DNA of 64,000 nt from CAZNPU01 sp964575335. GTDB taxonomy: Bacteria > Planctomycetota > Phycisphaerae > Phycisphaerales > SM1A02. A program made the position numbers and the translations under genes. Shown here piece after piece: positions 38,084-47,491 of the stretch (positions are counted from its first letter, which is position 1; the number at the start of each line of letters is the position of its first letter). The DNA is taken from contig CAZNPU010000013.1 of assembly GCA_964575335.1 (NCBI GenBank), positions 11,874 through 75,873 of the forward strand. Direction: 5' to 3'. Below the pieces are notes generated by a model. That model was not told the DNA's origin, did not search any database, and was given only the letters and a program-made list of their open reading frames with translations.

Positions 38084-38557
38084 ATGAAGACGATGACGCC
38101 GGAACTCGCCCAGCGGTTCAAGGTTCTTCAGATCATCGGCTTTGCGCTTCCGTTGGGCGTGGTGGTATTTGCTGTGGTTGCTGCAGTTCTTGGACCGGTT
38201 GGTCAGCAGCCAGCCGACCCAGCGATGCTCAACATGCTCCGTCTGGCATGCGTTGCGCTGATTGTGGGCACGGTTCCCATAGCGCTGGTTCTCCGCCGGG
38301 CGATGATCTCACAGCTTGCGCAGCGTGAAGCGGACGATATGCAGATCATGAACGCGTTCACCAATGCGACCATCCTCGCGATTGCTCTTGCAGAAGGCCC
38401 GGCGCTCTTTGGCGCAGTGGTGCTTCTGTTGAGCGGTACGCCCAGCGACATTGTGCTGGTTGCGCTGCCGTTGATCGGCATGCTGTGGCACATGCCCACG
38501 CGCAGCCGCTGGGAGAAGTTCGTTGATTCGGTACACCAGCAGAAAACGCGAATGTGA
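38084..38557 (+). CDS. Small polytopic membrane protein of unknown function
   Basis: GAGAGGAG lies about 9 bases before the ATG at 38084, so I prefer this start (157 residues) over the longer frame. Four hydrophobic segments are visible: around IIGFALPLGVVVFAVVAAVL, RLACVALIVGTVPIALVL, ILAIALAEGPALFGAVVLLL and IVLVALPLIGMLW. There is no motif I can name. It sits alone between the channel-like cluster and gpmI, which points toward it from the other strand. Confidence 0.65.
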   Translation: MKTMTPELAQRFKVLQIIGFALPLGVVVFAVVAAVLGPVGQQPADPAMLNMLRLACVALIVGTVPIALVLRRAMISQLAQREADDMQIMNAFTNATILAIALAEGPALFGAVVLLLSGTPSDIVLVALPLIGMLWHMPTRSRWEKFVDSVHQQKTRM

Positions 38558-38602
38558 TTGTTGCTGTGCGTTTTTGCTGTGTGCGTGTATGCGCTTTGCC
38601 TG

Positions 38603-40336
38603 TCAGATGGGCGTTTCGGAATGCGTGCTTGCGGGCGAGTCAGAGGTGTGATGACTGCTGCTAGTTGTTTCCAGCAGTGACTGGCCGGTCATTTCCGGCG
38701 GCTGGGGGAGCCCCATCATGGCAAGAATGGTCGGTGCGATGTCAGCGAGCCGGCCGCCTTTACGGAGCGTTGCGTTTTTGAACGCTTCGCCGATCAGAAT
38801 CAGCGGCACGTCAAAAACAGTGTGTGCGGTGTGGGGCGTGTTGTGGATCGGATCCCACATCTGCTCTGCGTTGCCGTGGTCTGCAGTCACAATGAGCGAT
38901 CCGCCTCGATGCAGCGTCGCGTCGACAATGCGGCCGACGCATTCATCAACGGCCTCGATTGCCTTGATGGTAGCGGGGAGGTTGCCGGTGTGGCCCACCA
39001 TGTCGCCGTTGGCGAAGTTCACGACGATGAGCGGTTCGCAGTCATCGGCAGCAAGCCGCGCAAGCACGCCTTCGCACACGCCGTAGGCGCTCATTTCCGG
39101 CTTCTGATCGTAGGTTGTCACATCCTTCGGGCTTGGCACGAGCAGGCGCGTTTCGCCTGGAAACGGCGACTCGCGGTAGTCGTTGAAAAAGAACGTCACA
39201 TGCGGGAACTTTTCCGTTTCCGCACAGCGGAACTGTCTGAGTTTGGCGTGGCTGATGACCTCGCCGAGGATGTGCGGCATCTTCGCGGGCTTTTCAAAGG
39301 CAATCGCGCTGACGGGCAGGTCTGCTTCGTAGCCGGTCATGGTACAGAAAAACAGATCGCGCAGCGGCGTGCCGCGTTCGAAGCCGCCGTTGGGCACTTT
39401 TGACCATGCGTCATCATCAAGCACGAACGCCTTGGTCAGCTCGCGCGGCCGATCGCCTCGGAAGTTGAAGAAGATGACCGAATCACCCGATTCGATTGCC
39501 CCTGAGGACTGATCTGCGGCGGCTGTGGGGTTGACGATGCGTGTGGGCAGGATGAACTCATCGCCTGTGCGGCTTGGCTCACTGGGATGGTCGTAATACG
39601 CCTGCACCGCATCCAATGCGCTCGCAGCGGTTTGCAGGTGCGGATGGCCGTCGGGCAGTGCGGGGTGGCGCACGGATTGCGGGGTGTTTGTGAGCAGTGC
39701 ATACGCCTGAGCCACGCGATCCCACCGGTTGTCTCGATCCATGGCGTAGTAGCGACCGCAGACGCTGGCGATGCGTCCGATCTGGGCGGATGCGATTTTC
39801 TGTTCCAGTTGCTTGAGATAGGTCGGCGCGGTGGTGGGGCCGACGTCCCGGCCGTCGGTGATGACATGGATGAACAGGCGATCGCCCGGAAAATTCTCAC
39901 GCTTGGCGAGGTCAATGAGCGCAAAGAGATGCTCAATGTCGCTGTGGACATGGCCATCGCTGACGAGACCCAGCAAATGCAGTTTGCCTGCGGTGCGTTT
40001 GGCGTGATTGATTGCTTCGAGAAAGGCGGGTTTGGTGAAAAACGAGCCGTCGCGGATGGCTCGGGTGATTCGCATGAGTTCCTGATCGACGATGCGGCCG
40101 GCGCCGATGTTCTGGTGGCCGACTTCGCTGTTGCCCATTGTGCCCGAGGGCAGGCCCACATCCTCACCGCTGGTCACCACCAGCGTGGTGGGCCAGGTGT
40201 TCATCAGCCGGTCAGCCACCGGCGTTTTGGCGAGTTTGACGGCATTGAACGCATCGTGTTCGGGGTAGGGATTCTGACCCCAGCCGTCACGAATGATGAG
40301 CACAACCGGGGTGTTGATGGGCTGTGGAGTCTTCAT
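38603..40336 (-). CDS. gpmI: 2,3-bisphosphoglycerate-independent phosphoglycerate mutase
   Basis: This glycolytic enzyme turns 3-phosphoglycerate into 2-phosphoglycerate using two Mn ions and a phosphoserine. Seen here are LIIRDGWG at the N-terminus, the catalytic Ser in GTMGNSEVGHQNIGAGRI, HVITDGRDVGP, VSDGHVHS and the metal-site part VTADHGNAEQMWD near the end. Starting at the ATG at 40336 (MKTPQPINTP) gives 577 residues, somewhat longer than the usual 510-520. The open frame before it is Cys- and His-rich and unlike the family. Confidence 0.94.
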   Translation of the reverse strand: MKTPQPINTPVVLIIRDGWGQNPYPEHDAFNAVKLAKTPVADRLMNTWPTTLVVTSGEDVGLPSGTMGNSEVGHQNIGAGRIVDQELMRITRAIRDGSFFTKPAFLEAINHAKRTAGKLHLLGLVSDGHVHSDIEHLFALIDLAKRENFPGDRLFIHVITDGRDVGPTTAPTYLKQLEQKIASAQIGRIASVCGRYYAMDRDNRWDRVAQAYALLTNTPQSVRHPALPDGHPHLQTAASALDAVQAYYDHPSEPSRTGDEFILPTRIVNPTAAADQSSGAIESGDSVIFFNFRGDRPRELTKAFVLDDDAWSKVPNGGFERGTPLRDLFFCTMTGYEADLPVSAIAFEKPAKMPHILGEVISHAKLRQFRCAETEKFPHVTFFFNDYRESPFPGETRLLVPSPKDVTTYDQKPEMSAYGVCEGVLARLAADDCEPLIVVNFANGDMVGHTGNLPATIKAIEAVDECVGRIVDATLHRGGSLIVTADHGNAEQMWDPIHNTPHTAHTVFDVPLILIGEAFKNATLRKGGRLADIAPTILAMMGLPQPPEMTGQSLLETTSSSHHTSDSPASTHSETPI

Positions 40337-40558
40337 GATGCAGCAAGTGTAGCGGGCCGGCGAGGCGGCGGGGGAACAACACGGCAAGCAGCAGGTGATG
40401 TGGTGCCTCAACAGCAACCGCGATAAGTCAATCAGCCAGCGCAGCAGCGCGCGATGATGATGCACAGGGATGTGCGTAACGGAGTTTCTCGACAGACACT
40501 TCCAGCCCGCTCGTCATCAACGCTTGTGGTTCATCGCATTGCCGCATATCCTTACGGC

Positions 40559-41374
40559 ATGCCGATCGCCCCGCATGAGCACAGACCTATGCATGGCGAA
40601 CAATCCCTGAAGGATCGATATGCGGCTGTGAAGCAGCGCATTGCTGCAGCTGCGGCCAGGAGCGGTCAATCGCCCGACCGCATCATTCTGGTCGCTGTTA
40701 CAAAGTACGCTTCGATCGATCAGGTTCGCCAGCTTGTTGAACTTGGCCATACCGATCTGGGCGAAAATCACGTACAGAACCTGGTGCAGCGAGTGGCGCA
40801 GATCGATGAGTTCATCGCTCGTCATCGCCAGCTGCGCGGCAGGGAGAGCACCGTGCCTGAGCGCGTACGGTGGCACATGATCGGCCACCTCCAGCGCAAC
40901 AAGGTGCGTAAGGTGCTGAACCTGGCCCGGCTGATACACAGCGTCGATTCGCTGCGGCTTGCAGAGGAAATTCAGGCGGCTGCGATTCGACAGGATGAGC
41001 CGGTCGAAGTGCTGGTGCAGGTGAACGTGGCGGGCGAAAAGAGCAAATACGGCATCGCGCCGGCTGCAGCCAGGCACCTGATCGATCAGATGGACACCAT
41101 GCTCAACATCCGCGTGCGCGGTCTGATGTGCATGGCCCCGCTGGTGGAAGACCCTGAAACCGTCCGGCCGGTGTTTACCCGCTGCAAAGAACTGTTCGAC
41201 GATTTGCGACGCATCGGCTGCGGGGGCGACCGCTTCGACATTCTCTCCATGGGAATGAGCAACGATTTTGAGGTTGCGATCGAGTGCGGCGCGAATCTGG
41301 TGCGCGTTGGTTCAGCGATTTTCGGTGAAGGCGGTGGCGCAGAAGCGCTTGGCGATGCTGAGAACGCAAAGTGA
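40559..41374 (+). CDS. YggS/PLPBP-family pyridoxal-phosphate homeostasis protein
   Basis: The 271-residue protein is a single alanine-racemase-like barrel that binds PLP: the Lys lies in ILVAVTKYAS, followed by LGENHVQNLVQ, RWHMIGHLQRNKVRKV, the segment VLVQVNVAGEKSKYGI, and LSMGMSNDFEVAIECG and VRVGSAIFG at the phosphate site. The family buffers PLP and has no catalytic job known. Start is uncertain between 40559 and 40589; the first is used here. It diverges from gpmI. Confidence 0.9.
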   Translation: MPIAPHEHRPMHGEQSLKDRYAAVKQRIAAAAARSGQSPDRIILVAVTKYASIDQVRQLVELGHTDLGENHVQNLVQRVAQIDEFIARHRQLRGRESTVPERVRWHMIGHLQRNKVRKVLNLARLIHSVDSLRLAEEIQAAAIRQDEPVEVLVQVNVAGEKSKYGIAPAAARHLIDQMDTMLNIRVRGLMCMAPLVEDPETVRPVFTRCKELFDDLRRIGCGGDRFDILSMGMSNDFEVAIECGANLVRVGSAIFGEGGGAEALGDAENAK

Positions 41375-41499
41375 GCGGTTGCAGTGCCCTGGACGCTGCG
41401 TTGCATTCAGCACATCACCACCCGGATGGACTCACATGCCACGGATTTACTGCGCGGCATGGGTTCTTGAGGTTTTGAAAAGGCTCGGGCGCGTCTGTT

Positions 41500-42210
41500 T
41501 CAAAGGTCGCTTGGTCCGTCGAGGCTTTCACCCCACGTATCGCGGTGGTCGTCATCATCTTCATCGAGCGACCCGGTCAGACCAAGAGAGACCTGGAAGG
41601 CGAGTTGCTCAAGCGAGAGTGAGAAATCGACGCTAAGGATGCTGACCTGATCGTGCACGTCCAGCCGGACGGGCGCGAAGTTGAGGATGCCACGCACGCC
41701 GGCGGCGATGAGATGGTCAGCCACTTCCTGGGCTGATTCGGCGGGCACGGCGATGATGCCGATGAGGATATTGCGTTCTTTGACCAGTTGCGGTAAGTCG
41801 CTCATCGGCCGCACCATGTGGCCGGCGATGACCGTTCCCTGCACCGCGGGATCGCGATCGAAGACCGCCACGATCTCAAATCCCTTGCGTCGAAATCGAG
41901 CATAGGGCATGAGGGCCCGGCCGATGTTGCCTGCCCCGACGATGGCGGCATTCCAGCTTCGATCGGTGCCGAGGATTTTGCGAAGCTTGCCGATGAGTTC
42001 CGGCACTTTGTAGCCGATGCCGGGGTGGCCGAACTGACCGAAGAAAGCCAGGTCCTTGCGGACTTGAGCATCGGTCAGGCCCAGGGCGTCGCCGAGCTGC
42101 TTGGAGCTGATTGTGTTTTGAGCGCGTTCTTCGAGTAACTCAAGCTCTCGGAGGTAGAGACTGAGTCGTTTGATGGTGGGACGCGGGATGCGGGTCTTGT
42201 TATTGACCAT
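41500..42210 (-). CDS. rex: Redox-sensing transcriptional repressor Rex
   Basis: The 236-residue protein senses the NADH/NAD+ ratio and represses fermentation and respiration genes. The winged helix carries PRPTIKRLSLYLRELELLEE, SSKQLGDALGLTDAQVRKDL and FGQFGHPGIGYKV, all close to known Rex. The Rossmann domain has IVGAGNIGRALMPY, and the swapped C-terminal helix shows SVDFSLSLEQLAFQVS. An acidic tail (DEDDDDHRD) extends beyond the usual end. It diverges from metF across about 175 bases. Confidence 0.95.
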   Translation of the reverse strand: MVNNKTRIPRPTIKRLSLYLRELELLEERAQNTISSKQLGDALGLTDAQVRKDLAFFGQFGHPGIGYKVPELIGKLRKILGTDRSWNAAIVGAGNIGRALMPYARFRRKGFEIVAVFDRDPAVQGTVIAGHMVRPMSDLPQLVKERNILIGIIAVPAESAQEVADHLIAAGVRGILNFAPVRLDVHDQVSILSVDFSLSLEQLAFQVSLGLTGSLDEDDDDHRDTWGESLDGPSDL

Positions 42211-42385
42211 TGTTCGGGATGACTGGCCGCATTGCAGTAAGAGAGAGAATAGAGGGAAAAATTCGTGATCGAGGGCGTGGTTTGCTGGTTTGTTGTACGT
42301 TCAAGTGTAGCAATTGAGCGGAAGTTCACCTATATCTGGCAAAAGTCGAGGTGTTCAGCGATCGCGTGATACGATAGAGCCACGT

Positions 42386-43327
42386 ATGCACATCAGCGAT
42401 ATTTTTCAGCGGGATACAACGACGTTCAGCTTTGAATTCTTCCCGCCCAGGACGAACGAGGCATGGGAAGAATTGTTCCAGCGTATCAGCGATTTTGAAT
42501 CGCTGGCGCCGTCGTTTGTTTCTGTGACATATGGCGCCGGGGGCTCCACTCGCCAGCGCACGCATGAACTGGTGGTCAAGCTCAAAGCGCGGGGCAAGCT
42601 CGATCCGGTGCCGCATCTCACCACCGTAGGGCACAAGCGCCACGAAGTGGAGGAGATTCTCCGCCGCTATGCGGAGGCGGGGGTGTCCAACATCATGGCG
42701 CTGCGCGGCGACGCGCCTCGCGATTGGGCCTCATACGATCGCGATGCGGATGATTTCAAATACGCCATCGATCTGGTCAAGTTCATTCGGCAGTTCAATC
42801 TGCACAGCGATCATCCCGATCCGCGCGGATTCGGCATCGGTGTGGCGGGTTTTCCTGAAGGCCATCCCGAAACCGCCAATTGCCTGAAGTTGATGGATCA
42901 CCTCAAAGCAAAAGTCGATGCGGGCGCTGATTACGTCTGCACCCAGATGTTCTTTCACAATTCAGTGTTTTACGATTGGTGTGAGCGATGCGAACTGGCT
43001 GGCATCAAGGTGCCGCTGATCGCGGGTATCATGCCCATTACATCCATCAGCGGCATGAAGCGCATGGCGGAGCTTTCCGGCTGCACCAACTTTCCCGCAC
43101 GGCTGCTGAAAAATATTTATAACCGTCAGGATGATCCCGAAGCGGTGCGGCAGTTCGGCATCCACTGGGCCACGATGCAATGCCAGGATCTCATCGATAA
43201 CGGCGTGCGCGGCATCCACTTCTACACGCTCAACCGCTCCGACGCGACGATGCAGATCTACAAAACGCTTTCGCTTCGATCAGAATCAACCAGAACGCAG
43301 GATATTCAAACATCTGCGAGGTCGTGA
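42386..43327 (+). CDS. metF: 5,10-methylenetetrahydrofolate reductase
   Basis: The FAD-dependent barrel of 313 residues makes 5-methyl-THF for methionine synthesis. Diagnostic parts are FSFEFFPPRTNEAWEEL, SVTYGAGGSTRQRTHEL, PHLTTVGH, NIMALRGDAPRD, YVCTQMFFHNSVFYDW and IPGIMPI-like AGIMPITSISGM. Start at 42386 (MHISDIFQRD) fits the family's first strand. The C-terminus has a short Ser/Thr-rich extension after the last barrel helix. Confidence 0.95.
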   Translation: MHISDIFQRDTTTFSFEFFPPRTNEAWEELFQRISDFESLAPSFVSVTYGAGGSTRQRTHELVVKLKARGKLDPVPHLTTVGHKRHEVEEILRRYAEAGVSNIMALRGDAPRDWASYDRDADDFKYAIDLVKFIRQFNLHSDHPDPRGFGIGVAGFPEGHPETANCLKLMDHLKAKVDAGADYVCTQMFFHNSVFYDWCERCELAGIKVPLIAGIMPITSISGMKRMAELSGCTNFPARLLKNIYNRQDDPEAVRQFGIHWATMQCQDLIDNGVRGIHFYTLNRSDATMQIYKTLSLRSESTRTQDIQTSARS

Positions 43328-43593
43328 AAATGGACAAGTTCACAACGCTTTGACCGGTGCGCATTAGACATCAGACAGCATCAAGCGGCAGGCAGGTTTT
43401 TTGTTCTTGCGATTGCGATTGAGAGATATGCGGTGCGCTATCTGACCGGGCTGATCGGGAAAGCAAACTGACGTGATCAATCTCAGGTAAGCCGCCACCG
43501 TTTGCCGGCCTGGTGCGTATAGAATCACGCCATCATCCATCATCAATACGCTGATGGCCCGATGGTGTGTTGATCTGTTGTGAGCCAATTGTC

Positions 43594-44202
43594 ATGGCAC
43601 AGCGGCGCTTCCATTACGAACAGGCCTTTGAGCATTATCTGAGGGCCAACCGTGTGCCATATGTCGCGGTGGATGAAGCGAAAAAGGCGTTGATGCCTGC
43701 AGCAACGTCGGGCAGCAGGGCGCAGTGCGGTTCAGTTCCAGTATCGGGGGCGCTCAAGTCGTTTGATTTTGTCGTTTACGCGACGGGGCGGAACCTGCTG
43801 GTGGATGTGAAAGGCCGCATGTTCGGCTCGCCCGGGAGTAAGAATCCCCAGTCCAGCAGGCGGCTGGAAAGCTGGGTGACGATGGATGACGTTGAGAGTC
43901 TCCTGCAATGGCAGGCGCTGTTCGGCAGCGATTTCCAGGCGGTTTTTGTCTTTGCGTACTGTTTGCGCCAGCAGCCGCCGGATGTGCTTTTTGAGGAATT
44001 GTTCGCCTTTGGCGAGCGGTGGTACGCGCTGCGGGAGGTCACGCTGGCGGATTATCAGGCCGCGATGGTGACCCGATCGGCGAAGTGGCAGACCGTCCAC
44101 GTGCCGGCTGGGGCGTTTGACCGCATCAGCCGCCCATTTACCGTCACGCGGTCGCCGGGCCATCGGCCGGCTTGCGGCTCTGGAAAGGCAGCCTTATGCT
44201 GA
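43594..44202 (+). CDS. HYE-motif protein, possible PD-(D/E)XK nuclease fold
   Basis: The 202-residue protein opens with RRFHYEQAFEHYLR and later reads SFDFVVYATGRNLLVDVKGR. The second part looks like a PD-(D/E)XK core: an acidic residue on one strand, then DVK on the next. A helix and a WVTMDDVESLLQWQALFGSD segment follow. This would place it with Holliday-junction resolvase or restriction-type nucleases, but I cannot name a family and no methylase is adjacent. The stop overlaps the next ATG (ATGCTGA), so it is translationally coupled to the small protein after it. Confidence 0.6.
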   Translation: MAQRRFHYEQAFEHYLRANRVPYVAVDEAKKALMPAATSGSRAQCGSVPVSGALKSFDFVVYATGRNLLVDVKGRMFGSPGSKNPQSSRRLESWVTMDDVESLLQWQALFGSDFQAVFVFAYCLRQQPPDVLFEELFAFGERWYALREVTLADYQAAMVTRSAKWQTVHVPAGAFDRISRPFTVTRSPGHRPACGSGKAALC

Positions 44203-44432
44203 AATGCATGCGTAATCGTATTTCGTGCAAATTCAATTGGTTGCTGTCATTTGCCATGGCGGCGCTGCTGGCAGTGTTGTCGCCTGTTGTCGCTTTGGCC
44301 CAGCAAGGTCCGCCGCAGCCGGTACTGCATCGCGCGCCGGCTCCCTGGCTCGGTTTGCTCATCATCGGCGTGCTGCTGGCGATCGTCCTGGCGGTGAGCC
44401 TCATGCCGTCGAAGCGCGGCCACCAGGATTGA
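44196..44432 (+). CDS. Small membrane protein with signal-like N-terminus
   Basis: The ATG at 44196 overlaps the previous stop by 7 bases and has GGAAAGG 11 bases before it, giving 78 residues. A hydrophobic signal-like segment (LLSFAMAALLAVLSPVVALAQ) is followed by a Pro-rich stretch and a second helix (LGLLIIGVLLAIVLAVSLM), then a short basic end. No family is recognised. It is the first of three small membrane or exported proteins in a row. Confidence 0.6.
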   Translation: MLKCMRNRISCKFNWLLSFAMAALLAVLSPVVALAQQGPPQPVLHRAPAPWLGLLIIGVLLAIVLAVSLMPSKRGHQD

Positions 44433-44597
44433 CACTGTTGATACAGCGCGTACGCAGCGGTTACGGTTGCAGCCGTGCCGCGCGTCGGGATGTTGATCGT
44501 GTGCGGTTCGAATCAAGCGGCGCAGGCAATCGTTTATCAATGAGCAACCACGTTCGATTGCAAGCGCTTCGGCATTTATCAGGAGGAAAGCGGCTTT

Positions 44598-44921
44598 ATG
44601 CAAAAACTCCGTGAAATCAAAAGTGCTGGCGGGCTGCGGGGCCTGATCGCGCTTAATGCAGCCCTGCTGCTGGTGCTGGCGGCAGTGACATTCGGCTCGG
44701 CAGCGACCGCGCAGAATCGAGGACGCGGCGAATACACCATGGTCGCTGGCGGTGTGCCAGGCTCCGATGCGGCTGCGGTCTACATTGTCGATGTGACCAA
44801 CCAGGAAATGATCGTGATGACCTGGAACAACACGACCAAGCTGATGGATGGCGTGGCTTACCGCAATCTTGCTGCGGACACCGCCACGGTGCTTCGCGGC
44901 CGAACGCGACCGGCCAACTGA
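44598..44921 (+). CDS. Small exported or anchored protein, paralogue of next gene
   Basis: AGGAGG lies about 11 bases before the ATG at 44598. The 107-residue protein has an N-terminal hydrophobic segment (GLIALNAALLLVLAAVTFGS) with a likely cut after ATA, and a short body: YTMVAGGVPGSDAAAVYIVD, then VTNQEMIVMTWN. The body resembles that of the next gene (YSLMTARTGRGSD...LYVIDSREQAFLVYE), so the two are probably related. No function is known to me. Confidence 0.65.
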   Translation: MQKLREIKSAGGLRGLIALNAALLLVLAAVTFGSAATAQNRGRGEYTMVAGGVPGSDAAAVYIVDVTNQEMIVMTWNNTTKLMDGVAYRNLAADTATVLRGRTRPAN

Positions 44922-44951
44922 CTTTCCAACGAACGAACGGAGCGCACGACA

Positions 44952-45290
44952 ATGAGCCAAAGCCAGATCGGTTCCGAGACAAAAATCAGCGCTGCCGCTG
45001 CTGCACTGTGGGCCTCGGCTTTTGTGATCGCAGCGATGATCATCGTGCAGGCCGGTCGCCTGCCGGGCAACCCCGCTTATGCCGACATGACCATTGACCG
45101 CGGCAGCTATTCGCTGATGACCGCCCGCACAGGGCGCGGCAGCGACACAGATCCACATGAACTGCTGTACGTCATCGACAGCCGCGAACAGGCGTTTCTG
45201 GTGTACGAAATTGAAGATGCCCGACGGCGAGTCATCACCCTGCGCGACGGCTATCCGCTGGACGGATTGTTTGCCCGCGCCCGGCAGTAA
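44952..45290 (+). CDS. Small membrane-anchored protein, paralogue of preceding gene
   Basis: The 112-residue protein starts 30 bases after the previous stop; GGAG lies about 9 bases before its ATG. One hydrophobic helix (ALWASAFVIAAMIIVQAG) is followed by a body that matches its neighbour in pattern: YSLMTARTG, then LLYVIDSREQAFLVYEIED and RRVITL. It may be one blade or sandwich of beta strands. A debranching-enzyme gene follows 96 bases downstream on the same strand, but nothing ties the functions together. Confidence 0.65.
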   Translation: MSQSQIGSETKISAAAAALWASAFVIAAMIIVQAGRLPGNPAYADMTIDRGSYSLMTARTGRGSDTDPHELLYVIDSREQAFLVYEIEDARRRVITLRDGYPLDGLFARARQ

Positions 45291-45386
45291 CGCGACGAAC
45301 GCAGCGGCGGTGTGAGAGTCAGCCAAAGCCGCGTGCGGCTTCGCGCATCCCGATCACCTTCGCGGTTTCATTTCTCGCGCCGCCTC

Positions 45387-47456
45387 ATGTGCTTACGTGT
45401 CATCATCGATTCCAACGATCCCCACTCGATCCAGCGCGCCCGCACCACTGAATGGCTGCTGACCAACAGCCTGGGCGGGTATGCCATGGGTACCGTGCTG
45501 GGCGTCAACACCAGACGATATCACGGCCTGCTGATCGCTGCGACAAACCCGCCGCTTGGGCGGATTGTTGCGATGCATTCGACCGTTGAACAGCTTGTCA
45601 TCCATTGTGACGACGGGACGCAAGAGGTCGTCGATCTCAGCGTCCAGCAGTTTGTCAGCCACGACAGCCAGATGATGCTGCATCCGGACGGCTGGCAACG
45701 ATTGCGGGCATTTCAGATCACGCGTGACGGCGTTCAGTGGCGGTGGGAACACAACGGCATCGCTGTCACGAAGCGTATTGCAGTTGAAGCAGGCGAAAAT
45801 CGCGTCAGCGTTCAGTACGCCCTGGAGAATCTCGATCGCCCCTGCGAACTTCACGTGCGGCCGCTTGTGTCGCTTCGCGATTTTCATTCGCTGCATCACG
45901 ACGGCGCGGTTCGCGAGCTCAGCTCGCAGCGGCATGCGTGCAATGTCGGCTGCGATCGATATGAGTTGGCCATCGAATCAACCATGCCGGCATCTTCTGA
46001 TGCGCATGTGCAGGGCGTCTGGAAATCCGATCCGCAGTGGTGGCATCAATTTGCCTACAGCATGGACAGCGAGCGCGGGCAGGATTGGATCGAAAACGTC
46101 TGGTCGCCCGGGTATTTCGTTGCGGCATTTGCCCCGCAGCTGCAGCAGCCGCAACAACCGCAGCAGTTGAATATTCATGCAGCGTTGCAGCGCCCGAAAC
46201 GCGAAAACCGACAGGTTCTCATTGCTCACACCGATTGCTTTGCGCCAGGTGATCAGCCCGTAACGCCGCTCTCACGATTGAAGCGAGCTGCAAATGATTT
46301 TGTCGTAACGCGTCTGATTGGCCAGGAGCGGTTCACCACCATCATCGCTGGTTATCCGTGGTTCAGTGATTGGGGACGCGACACGATGATCAGCCTGCCG
46401 GGGCTTTTGCTGTGTACAGGCCAGATCGACAAGGCGCGATCCACGCTGCTGACATTTGCGCGCCATCTTCGCAACGGACTGATTCCCAACAATTTTGACG
46501 AGTACGGTTCAGGCGGCAACTACAACACTGTTGACGCCAGCTTGTGGTTTGTGCATGCAGTGCATGAATATTGCAGATACGCCGGCGGCAATGGCAATGA
46601 TGCGCCTCCAGAGCTTCTGCACGCCTGTCGCACCATCATCGCTGCCTACCGAAACGGCACCGAATACAACATTCGCATGGATGCCGACGGCCTCATTGCT
46701 GCGGGCGATGAAACGACGCAGCTCACGTGGATGGATGCAAGGCGCGACGGTGTTGTCTTCACGCCTCGGCATGGCAAGGCGGTAGAGATCAATGCGCTGT
46801 GGCACAATGCGCTGCGATGCTTAGCAGCAATGACGGATGACGATCGCGAGCGCGAAGAGCTCAGCGCGCTGGCTCAGCGTGTTGCGGATTCATTTCGCGC
46901 GCAGTTCTGGTGGCGCGAGCGCCAGTGCCTGCATGACTGTCTGATGCCGCAGACGTTGCCGAGCGGCGAGGTGCGTTACGTTGCGGATGGAAAGCTCCGG
47001 CCGAATCAGGTCTTTGCGGTAAGTCTGCCGTTTTCACCCCTTGACGCGCAGCAGCAGCGCGCGGTTGTGAAGATCGTCGAGCAGCGTCTGCTGACGCCGT
47101 TTGGACTGCGCACGTTGGATCGGGATGACCCGGCATACTGTCCGCGTTTTGAGGGCGATTTATTCAATCGCGATCGGGCGTATCACAACGGCACTGTCTG
47201 GCCGTGGCTGATTGGGCCATATTGTGAAGCCCTGCTGCGGATCAATCACTACAGCGAGCAGACAAAGCAGCATGTGCGAGCATTGTTGCAGCCGCTGCTG
47301 GATGAGATGGACAATCTCGACGGCGGCAGGTGTCTTGGTCAGATTGCAGAGGTGTACGACGCGGACGAACCGCACCGTCCAGCCGGCTGCGTGGCTCAGG
47401 CATGGAGTGTGGCGGAGTTGCTGCGCATCCTGACGATGATCGATTCCGCAGCGTAG
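45387..47456 (+). CDS. Glycogen debranching enzyme (amylo-alpha-1,6-glucosidase type)
   Basis: I start at the ATG at 45387 (MCLRVIIDSN), giving 689 residues; the 25 residues before it are Arg/Ser-rich leader. The N-terminal domain has TEWLLTNSLGGYAMGTVLGV and NTRRYHGLLIAAT. The C-terminal (alpha/alpha)6 barrel has AGYPWFSDWGRDTMISLPGL, PNNFDEYGSGGNYNTVDASL, QLTWMDAR and HNGTVWPWLIGPY. These are the archaeal/bacterial type (GDE_C) that hydrolyses alpha-1,6 branches of glycogen. The acidic residues of WGRDT and TWMDA are the likely catalytic site. It runs toward deoC on the same strand. Confidence 0.92.
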   Translation: MCLRVIIDSNDPHSIQRARTTEWLLTNSLGGYAMGTVLGVNTRRYHGLLIAATNPPLGRIVAMHSTVEQLVIHCDDGTQEVVDLSVQQFVSHDSQMMLHPDGWQRLRAFQITRDGVQWRWEHNGIAVTKRIAVEAGENRVSVQYALENLDRPCELHVRPLVSLRDFHSLHHDGAVRELSSQRHACNVGCDRYELAIESTMPASSDAHVQGVWKSDPQWWHQFAYSMDSERGQDWIENVWSPGYFVAAFAPQLQQPQQPQQLNIHAALQRPKRENRQVLIAHTDCFAPGDQPVTPLSRLKRAANDFVVTRLIGQERFTTIIAGYPWFSDWGRDTMISLPGLLLCTGQIDKARSTLLTFARHLRNGLIPNNFDEYGSGGNYNTVDASLWFVHAVHEYCRYAGGNGNDAPPELLHACRTIIAAYRNGTEYNIRMDADGLIAAGDETTQLTWMDARRDGVVFTPRHGKAVEINALWHNALRCLAAMTDDDREREELSALAQRVADSFRAQFWWRERQCLHDCLMPQTLPSGEVRYVADGKLRPNQVFAVSLPFSPLDAQQQRAVVKIVEQRLLTPFGLRTLDRDDPAYCPRFEGDLFNRDRAYHNGTVWPWLIGPYCEALLRINHYSEQTKQHVRALLQPLLDEMDNLDGGRCLGQIAEVYDADEPHRPAGCVAQAWSVAELLRILTMIDSAA

Positions 47457-47491
47457 TGGGCAGGCTGTCTCGCCGCTACACTGTTGTGCAT

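Noticed and set aside
42284..42310. TTGTTGTACGTTCAA between rex and metF, resembling a Rex operator
   Set aside because: Only the outer three bases on each side are symmetric; a Rex site should be a nearly perfect palindrome.
44500..44530. GGTTCGAATC, resembling a tRNA T-loop
   Set aside because: The flanking bases do not pair into a T-stem and no anticodon or acceptor arm is found around it.
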